This document shows positions 57,538 to 64,000 of a DNA stretch of 64,000 bases, in pieces. The translations under genes were made by a program, and so were the position numbers. The stretch is from an uncultured Alphaproteobacteria bacterium (GTDB lineage Bacteria; Pseudomonadota; Alphaproteobacteria; UBA7985): positions 1 through 64,000 of the forward strand of contig CAJQLX010000037.1 in assembly GCA_905479265.1 (NCBI GenBank), written 5' to 3'. Under the pieces are notes generated by a model. That model had not been told where the DNA came from, did not search any database, and saw only the letters and a program-made list of their open reading frames with translations. The first letter of the stretch is position 1. Each line of letters starts with the position of its first letter.

Positions 57538-58389
57538 ATGGACTACAACACGCTCATTGTCTTAATCGGTTTATTGACCACCGGTGTTTTGCTGGGGGGC
57601 TTCGGGGCGCTTGTCTGTTTAAAAGGCGAAAACCTGACGGCGGATGTTGCGGCGCATGGCGTTGTTTCTGGTGTGGTGGCCTCTCAAGGCATCGTGGCGC
57701 TCTTTGGTCTCGCGTGGCTGGATGTTCCTTTGCTCTGGGTCTTTGGATTTGCGTCCTCAGCCTTGACGCTGGGTTTCATTTTCTGGGCACGGGGCCGAGG
57801 ATACTCAGCAGGCGCAAGCCAAGCTCTGGCCATTGGTCTGGCCTATGGCGTCACGCTGGTTTTGATGAGCTTGGTGCAGGGCTTTGGCGCGTTCTCGACC
57901 AAGGGGCTGACGACACTGCTGCTGGGCGACGCTGCGACGCTGACGATCGGCCGCGTGATGCCGGCTTTGGTGGTGCTGATCATCATAGCGGCCGTATTCG
58001 CCGTTTTGCGCCGAGGGTTGATGAATTGGGTGCTGGACCCGCAATCATCGACGCTGCACGGCAATCAGCAAACGCTTGAGTTGATATGGATTGGGGCCAC
58101 GGTGATTGTGGTTCTGACCTGCCTTCCGGCTTTAGGCCTGACGCTGTTGGTCGGGGGTATGACATTGCCTGCGCTGATCGTTCGGCCTTGGGTCAAAGGT
58201 TTTGTACCACTGGTGATGGCCTCAGCGATTGTCGGCGGCGTGTTTGCTATGGCCGCTGGATGGCTGAGCGCGGGCGTCTTGCCCTTGCCCACGGGCGCTT
58301 TGGTGATTGTCAGTCTCGGGGTGGGCTGGCTGCTCAGTTTCATGCTGGTGCGCTGCCTTGGCATCATAAGGCTCGATCATGCTGCTTAG
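57538..58389 (+). CDS. Metal ABC transporter permease (SitC-like)
   Basis: ABC-3-type multi-TM permease, 'LGGFGALVCLKGENLTADVAAHGVVSGVVASQG'. Confidence 0.9.
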   Translation: MDYNTLIVLIGLLTTGVLLGGFGALVCLKGENLTADVAAHGVVSGVVASQGIVALFGLAWLDVPLLWVFGFASSALTLGFIFWARGRGYSAGASQALAIGLAYGVTLVLMSLVQGFGAFSTKGLTTLLLGDAATLTIGRVMPALVVLIIIAAVFAVLRRGLMNWVLDPQSSTLHGNQQTLELIWIGATVIVVLTCLPALGLTLLVGGMTLPALIVRPWVKGFVPLVMASAIVGGVFAMAAGWLSAGVLPLPTGALVIVSLGVGWLLSFMLVRCLGIIRLDHAA

Positions 58390-59287
58390 CCAAGATGTTC
58401 CCATTCTTCTCACGCTATTGAGTGCGGCTGTAACCGCCATTCTTGCCGGAAGTCTGCTGCTTCCCCGCGGTCAGATCATGATTTCTGAGGCGGCAAGCCA
58501 CGCTGTGCTGCCCGGTTTGATTTTGGGCTTTGTGCTGTCTGGCGACCATGGTTGGGAAGTCCTGCTGGGGGCCGTTTTGGTCATTGCGCTCTTTGTCGTT
58601 GGTGTCGGCTGGCTTCGCACGCGCCACAGTTTTGGGGCTGGGGTGGAAATAGCGGCTCTGTTTCCGATTTTCTTTGGCGTTGGGATCATTGCGCTGAGCC
58701 TTACGGGTCTGGAAGATACCGGAATGATTGACGTGGATCACATTCTCTTTGGCTCGCTTGAATTGCTGCTTTGGTTCGAATTGGTCGATTGGCAGGATCT
58801 GTTGCGACCCGTCGTCTGGACCAGCGCGCCCCCGCAAATGACGGCATCCTTGGCGAGCTGCTTTCTGGGGTTGAGTCTGTGTCTTTTGGCGTATCCGTTC
58901 ATCAACCGGTCTTTGATGGACCAAAGGTTCATGACGCTAAAAACACCGGTGGGCGCAGCTGTTGTCAAAGTGCTGGAAACACTGGTGATCGCCTTAGCCG
59001 CTGCTGCGTGTTTGCGGGCGGCGGGCGTGGTGGTGGCGATTGCACTGTTCAGCGCGCCGGTTATCGCGGGCTGGGCTTTTGCGCGGACGCTTTGGCAGGT
59101 CTGGTTGTGGGCGATTGCGGTGGCAATGCTCGCCATCATCCTGACGTACGCAACGAGTTTGGCCGCGCTCGCCGTCTTGGGCGTAGAGCCTCGACTGTCC
59201 GGCATATTGGCGCTGTGGGTGGTGGCATTGGCGACGCTTGCGGCGCCCCTTGCCCGGCAGCTCAAGCGTGCGCGTCCTTTGCCGTGA
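58379..59287 (+). CDS. Metal ABC transporter permease (SitD-like)
   Basis: 'SLLLPRGQIMISEAASHAVLPGLILGFVLSGDHGWEVLLGAVLV'; overlaps upstream permease. Confidence 0.9.
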   Translation: MLLSQDVPILLTLLSAAVTAILAGSLLLPRGQIMISEAASHAVLPGLILGFVLSGDHGWEVLLGAVLVIALFVVGVGWLRTRHSFGAGVEIAALFPIFFGVGIIALSLTGLEDTGMIDVDHILFGSLELLLWFELVDWQDLLRPVVWTSAPPQMTASLASCFLGLSLCLLAYPFINRSLMDQRFMTLKTPVGAAVVKVLETLVIALAAAACLRAAGVVVAIALFSAPVIAGWAFARTLWQVWLWAIAVAMLAIILTYATSLAALAVLGVEPRLSGILALWVVALATLAAPLARQLKRARPLP

Positions 59288-59302
59288 CGTTCAGCGGCGG
59301 GG

Positions 59303-59668
59303 CTAGCGTGGGCACTGAACCGTGCTGATCCACTGACCATTGGCGAATTGAGCCGGGCTCATTTGAGCGGAAGCCCCGCATTGAGCCGTAATCGCCTGAT
59401 AAATCATCTGTTGGGCTTCGGCCTGTGAATTGGCAAAGACGCCGATGACTTGCGGCTGCACCATCGGTGCAGGGTTCGCCAAAGAGTGCTGGACCGACGT
59501 TGCGTAGGGGTTTGTACCGCCGACAATCACGTCATTGACTGTCTCTGGCTGGCTCAGCTCAAAGAACGGCGCGAACGCATCGCGCGTGGTTCCTGAGAGC
59601 GAACCGCAGCCCGCGATGCCAAGGGTGGCACCCGCGAGACCTGCGATGAGAAATGTTCGAAGAAGCAT
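59303..59668 (-). CDS. Small lipoprotein, hypothetical
   Basis: Lipobox 'LGIAGC' after 'MLLRTFLIAGLAGAT'. Confidence 0.7.
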   Translation of the reverse strand: MLLRTFLIAGLAGATLGIAGCGSLSGTTRDAFAPFFELSQPETVNDVIVGGTNPYATSVQHSLANPAPMVQPQVIGVFANSQAEAQQMIYQAITAQCGASAQMSPAQFANGQWISTVQCPR

Positions 59669-59735
59669 GCTAAATTCGACACCACTTAAAAGAGTGCCAC
59701 GAATTTCGCATAAGTCTCTTTTATCTGCAATGCGC

Positions 59736-59984
59736 CTACCGGCTTATCACCTGTTTTGATGGGGAGAGTGACATTTCAATGATGGTGGAGTCTTTCCGAC
59801 ACGCCATCGCAACCCGTGCTGATAAGTCAGCCAAGCGCTCTGCTTCATCTTCTAACGCCTCACCCACCTCAGGGCCCCAGTCTTGGAGGGCTTGTGGTGT
59901 GTCTGCCAGGAGCTCAAGATGGTCAATAATTTGTCGCAGCTGCAAGTGTAGGGCCGGCAAACTGATTTGAGGCACATTAGACAT
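59736..59984 (-). CDS. Hypothetical small protein
   Basis: 'MSNVPQISLPALHLQLRQIIDHLELLADTPQALQDWGPEVGEALEDEAERLADLSARVAMACRK' with aaggag-like RBS. Confidence 0.5.
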   Translation of the reverse strand: MSNVPQISLPALHLQLRQIIDHLELLADTPQALQDWGPEVGEALEDEAERLADLSARVAMACRKDSTIIEMSLSPSKQVISR

Positions 59985-60198
59985 AAGATCTCCTTCTTGC
60001 TCAAGCGCGAGATGTGGTGGATAAAAATTCTTGCCTAAGTATCTAGAAACTTCAGTAAGCTTAGTCAGCTTCAAAGATGCACTTAGAAAAATGCAAAAAT
60101 GAGCGGTTTTCCACTAAATTGCCCAAAAAATAGGATGCCATGCGACAAATTGAATAATTTTCGCGGGATTATCGTGTTTGGTGACTGAGATCGAGGAG

Positions 60199-60274
<76 letters not shown>

Positions 60275-60320
60275 ACGCGGCTGGAAACGGACCCTGTATA
60301 ACCAACTTATACCGGGCTTG

Positions 60321-60352
60321 TCGAAGCCTATTTTCAAAAAAATAGGCTTCGA
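60321..60352. repeat. Perfect 13-bp inverted repeat (hairpin)
   Basis: tcgaagcctattt-N6-aaataggcttcga. Confidence 0.7.
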
Positions 60353-60389
60353 TTGTAAAGGGATTGATTACCCCTGTATTCCAGCTGAA

Positions 60390-60875
60390 TTAGCTGTCTT
60401 CGTCGAGACCCGTTTCCAGCCCTTCGACAGGAAGTGCGCCTTCGACAAGTTCGTCATCATCGTCGAGCAACGTGTCGTCATCGACCTTGTTGTCGTCTTC
60501 TTCACCGAACTCGTCATCCAAAGAAACTTCGCCGTCATCATCGACAACGAGATCCGTGTCGCCATCTTTGAGGGTGTCTGTGTCAACTTCGTCCAAAGCG
60601 ACAGCGGCAATTTCTTCTTCTTCTTCTTCCTCATCATCGCCGTCGGCGCTGGTCTTCGCTGCATCTTCCAATTCGACATCTGGCGATGCCTCTTCTTTGG
60701 CTGAAGCAACAGCCGCAGCTGCCACGCGACCGCGCCGTGAACGCATCACGGCTTCGGGGTCATACTCCGTCCCACAGGATGGGCACACGGGAGGTTCTTT
60801 ATTCAGATCGTAGTAGCGGGCCGCGCAGCTCTGACAGATGCGCTTGATTCCGTACTCTTGTTCCAATTCGGGCAT
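60390..60875 (-). CDS. TIGR02300/FYDLN-type acidic zinc-ribbon protein
   Basis: 'YGIKRICQSCAARYYDLNKEPPVCPSCGTEYDPEAVMRSRRGR' with acidic D/E-rich tail. Confidence 0.9.
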   Translation of the reverse strand: MPELEQEYGIKRICQSCAARYYDLNKEPPVCPSCGTEYDPEAVMRSRRGRVAAAAVASAKEEASPDVELEDAAKTSADGDDEEEEEEEIAAVALDEVDTDTLKDGDTDLVVDDDGEVSLDDEFGEEDDNKVDDDTLLDDDDELVEGALPVEGLETGLDEDS

Positions 60876-61049
60876 ACAGCCAGCCTCGATAATTTCGATT
60901 TCTTAAGCTCTTGGAACCAACATAGGCTGGCTAGTGTGTCAATGCCGACGAAGGCTCCTTGCCATGCGGTTCTCTCGGTCGAGCCGTGCTTTTCGTCTCT
61001 CCCTGCCTCTATGCTAGGGTCGAAAAGCTAGAAATTACACGAGATATTC

Positions 61050-62378
61050 ATGTCCAGCTTGCCTCTCGAACCCGCAAAAAGTCTCCCGGCGCAAAACCTT
61101 AGAGGTACCGTACGGGTGCCTGGCGATAAGTCGATTTCACACCGCTCGCTGATGTTTGGCACGCTGGCTGTGGGGGAAACCCGCGTCAGTGGTCTGCTCA
61201 CGGGCGAAGACGTGATGGCAACGGGCGAGGCCATGCGTCGTCTTGGGGCTCAGATCGAGCGGGACGGTGACGACTACGTGGTGAACGGGGTTGGCGTCGG
61301 CGGACTGCGAGAGCCGTCGTTGCCGCTGGATATGGGAAACTCCGGGACAAGCACGCGGCTGATCCTTGGGATGCTCGCGACGCACGATCTAACGGCCGTT
61401 GTTTTTGGGGACGCCTCGCTCAACAAGCGTCCTATGGCGCGGGTCACGGTTCCTTTGAGCCAGTTTGGTGCCAGCTTCATGGCGCGCTCTGGTGATCGAT
61501 TGCCGCTGGCGGTCACGGGAACGGCCAATGCCATGCCGGTCACGTATGTCTCGCCGCTTGCCTCAGCCCAGGTCAAATCTGCGGTGTTGTTGGCGGGTTT
61601 GAATGCGCCGGGGCAAACGACCTTGGTTGAGCCAACCCCCACACGCGACCACACAGAACGCATGTTGCGCGGGTTTGGCGCCGAAGTTTCAACGGCGGAA
61701 ACAGATCAAGGGCTGGCGATTACCCTAACGGGCCAGCCAACGCTAAAGGCGACCCCCGTTGTGGTGCCGGGCGACCCCAGCTCAGCCGCCTTCCTCGCGG
61801 TGGCGGGTTCCATTGTGCCGGGATCGGCTTTGTTGATCGAAAACGTCATGCAGAATGGTCACCGAACAGGCGTGTTTCAATCGTTGATCGATATGGGCGC
61901 CGATCTGAGTTTGCAGAACCAGCGTGACGTTGCCGGTGAAACGGTCGCTGATGTTGCCGTTTCCGCTTCTTCCCTGACGGGCTGTTTGATCCCTGCTGAG
62001 CGTGCGCCGTCGCAAATTGATGAATACCCCATCCTGTCGGTTGCTGCCGCCGTGGCGCAAGGCACCACACGGATGGAGGGCTTGGAAGAACTGCGCGTGA
62101 AGGAATCCGATCGGTTGCAGGGAATCATCGATATGCTGACGGCTGCCGGTGTGACGACGCGCAGCGGCGAAGACTGGCTGGAAATCGATGGTATGGGCGG
62201 CTCTGTACCGGGTGGGGGCGAGGTTCTGACTGAACTCGATCACCGCCGGGCGATGTCCACGTTGGTTTTGGGTATGGTGTCTGACAAAGGCATGGCGGTT
62301 GACGACAAAAACTGCATCCTCACCTCATTCCCCACCTTTGTTGATCTGTTCAACGGGCTGGGTGCCCAGCTCGCATGA
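61050..62378 (+). CDS. aroA: 3-phosphoshikimate 1-carboxyvinyltransferase
   Basis: 'LRGTVRVPGDKSISHRSLMFGTLA', 'LDMGNSGTSTRLILGMLA', 'LRVKESDRLQGIIDML'. Confidence 0.97.
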   Translation: MSSLPLEPAKSLPAQNLRGTVRVPGDKSISHRSLMFGTLAVGETRVSGLLTGEDVMATGEAMRRLGAQIERDGDDYVVNGVGVGGLREPSLPLDMGNSGTSTRLILGMLATHDLTAVVFGDASLNKRPMARVTVPLSQFGASFMARSGDRLPLAVTGTANAMPVTYVSPLASAQVKSAVLLAGLNAPGQTTLVEPTPTRDHTERMLRGFGAEVSTAETDQGLAITLTGQPTLKATPVVVPGDPSSAAFLAVAGSIVPGSALLIENVMQNGHRTGVFQSLIDMGADLSLQNQRDVAGETVADVAVSASSLTGCLIPAERAPSQIDEYPILSVAAAVAQGTTRMEGLEELRVKESDRLQGIIDMLTAAGVTTRSGEDWLEIDGMGGSVPGGGEVLTELDHRRAMSTLVLGMVSDKGMAVDDKNCILTSFPTFVDLFNGLGAQLA

Positions 62379-63001
62379 TTATCGCGATCGACGGACCGGC
62401 TGCTGCGGGTAAGGGCACGTTGGCCCGGCGATTGGCGGCGCATTTTGATTTCGCCTACCTTGATAGTGGCGCGCTGTATCGCGCCGTTGGTGCCAAAGCG
62501 CTGGACCAATCGATCGATTTGGATGATGTCGCGGGGCTGGTTGTTCTGGCCTCAGGGCTGATTGGCGAAGACATGGCCCACCCGCATTTGCGAACGCCAG
62601 CGGTCAGCGAAGCGGCTTCTCGCGTGGCGGCGTTGACCCCCGTGCGGGAGGCTTTGAAGGATTTTCAGCGCAATTTCGCCGACTCGCCCCCCGGCGGAAA
62701 GGCCGGAGCTGTGCTCGATGGGCGTGATATTGGGACAGTTATTTGTCCTTATGCGACTTTCAAGCTGTTCATTACGGCCAACCGAAATGTCAGGGCAGAA
62801 CGCCGTTGGTTGGAGTTGCGGGAAAAAGACCCGAGCGTTATATACGACCGTGTTTTCAACGACTTGGTTGTTCGTGATAGGCGCGATGAAACTCGACAAG
62901 ATTCGCCTCTAAGACCGGCAGACGATGCAACGTTGATTGATACGTCAATGCTCACGGCCGATCAGGTTTTTGAGCAAGCGCTATCCGTCATCGCATCTTG
63001 A
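62375..63001 (+). CDS. cmk: (d)CMP kinase
   Basis: 'MIIAIDGPAAAGKGTLARRLAAHFDFAYLDSGALYRAVG', 'VLDGRDIGTVICPYATFKLFITA'. Confidence 0.96.
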   Translation: MIIAIDGPAAAGKGTLARRLAAHFDFAYLDSGALYRAVGAKALDQSIDLDDVAGLVVLASGLIGEDMAHPHLRTPAVSEAASRVAALTPVREALKDFQRNFADSPPGGKAGAVLDGRDIGTVICPYATFKLFITANRNVRAERRWLELREKDPSVIYDRVFNDLVVRDRRDETRQDSPLRPADDATLIDTSMLTADQVFEQALSVIAS

Positions 63002-63174
63002 GACTTTCGTAAGCGAAAACCTGAGGCTGGATTGGTTGATAGGAGAGGCTCTTTGCTGATCTGAGGCTGGTCCGGATTTCAACTTAAACCCAAACCCTTG
63101 GGGTGTTCCTGTTCACAGGACCGCGCCAAAGTCCGGCCTTCGGGTCGGGTATCATTTACAGGAAATCTAACAGA

Positions 63175-64000
63175 ATGGCAGAAGCCGCCATGGAGTCCTT
63201 CGCGGATCTCCTCAACGAAACAATGGGCGACACCCTCGAAGGGTCCGTCCTCTCCGGTACCGTATTGAACATCGAAAATGATCTGGTGATCATCGATGTC
63301 GGCCTAAAGTCTGAAGGCCGCGTACCCCTTAAAGAATTCACGATGCCCGGCCAAGAGCCGACCATCAAAGCCGGCGACACCGTAGAAGTGTTCGTGGAGC
63401 GCTACGAGAACAAAGACGGCGAAGTGATGCTGTCTCGTGACAAAGCGCGCCGCGAAGAAGCTTGGGTTGAGCTGGAAAAGAAGTTCAACGACGGCGTTCG
63501 CGTCGAAGGTGTTATCTTCAACCGCGTCAAGGGTGGCTTTACCGTCGACCTGGGCGGGGCTGTTGCCTTCTTGCCTGGTTCACAGGTTGATATCCGCCCC
63601 GTGCGCGATGTCGCTCCGCTGATGAACAATGCGCAGCCATTCCAGATTCTGAAAATGGACAAGGCGCGCGGCAACATCGTTGTTTCCCGTCGTGCCGTTC
63701 TGGAAGAAGCGCGCGCTGAACAGCGTCAGGAGCTGATCCAGAACCTCGAAGAGGGTAGCGTACTGCAGGGTGTTGTTAAGAACATCACCGATTACGGTGC
63801 ATTCGTTGATCTGGGCGGCGTAGACGGTCTGTTGCACGTGACCGACATTTCGTGGCGTCGCATCAATCACCCGTCCGAGGTTCTGACTGTTGGTCAGTCC
63901 GTCGAAGTTCAGGTGATCAAGTTCAACCGCGAAACACAGCGGATCTCGCTGGGTATGAAGCAGCTTGAAACGGATCCTTGGGAAACGGTTGCTGCTGAAT
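63175..64000 (+). CDS. rpsA: 30S ribosomal protein S1 (partial, 3' end outside window)
   Basis: '[55 protein letters not shown]' and S1 repeats; aroA-cmk-rpsA synteny. Confidence 0.96.
   Translation, partial: MAEAAMESFADLLNETMGDTLEGSVLSGTVLNIENDLVIIDVGLKSEGRVPLKEFTMPGQEPTIKAGDTVEVFVERYENKDGEVMLSRDKARREEAWVELEKKFNDGVRVEGVIFNRVKGGFTVDLGGAVAFLPGSQVDIRPVRDVAPLMNNAQPFQILKMDKARGNIVVSRRAVLEEARAEQRQELIQNLEEGSVLQGVVKNITDYGAFVDLGGVDGLLHVTDISWRRINHPSEVLTVGQSVEVQVIKFNRETQRISLGMKQLETDPWETVAAE

Noticed and set aside
60390-60700. Trinucleotide-like ttc/tcatcg low-complexity tract
   Set aside because: Encodes the acidic D/E tail typical of the FYDLN-type protein; not a separate repeat element

Overview
64 kb of an alphaproteobacterial chromosome, probably Rhodobacterales/Roseobacter-like. 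I infer this from lptA-lptB-rpoN-hpf-ptsN synteny, a FYDLN/TIGR02300-type protein next to aroA-cmk-rpsA, and many LysR and one-carbon genes. Everything was read by eye from the sequence and the ORF track; no database search was run. The window opens inside a giant (>3.7 kaa) repeat surface-protein gene. It then runs through accessory metabolism: FAD oxidoreductases, GcvT-like methyltransferase, AcnX, PstS, L-2-hydroxyglutarate oxidase, amidase, and a DMGDH-like/MttB-like one-carbon locus. Several orphan or odd proteins follow, and the window ends in core loci (lptAB-rpoN-hpf-ptsN, mntR/sitABCD-type Mn/Zn transport, tRNA-Ala, aroA-cmk-rpsA). The most unusual items are: (1) a photolyase-family protein whose FAD domain is N-terminal and whose Rossmann-like domain appears to be C-terminal, i.e. 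an apparent circular permutation, convergent with a canonical photolyase; (2) a kinase + M23 peptidase + class III aminotransferase/phospholyase triple fusion; (3) an orphan 134-aa protein behind an AT-rich island and a run of nested hairpins that looks like a structured leader; (4) an orphan curlin-repeat protein; (5) a secreted protein ending in an I78-inhibitor-like domain; (6) a miniaturised LptC candidate. No CRISPR array, prophage, IS element or rRNA was found.
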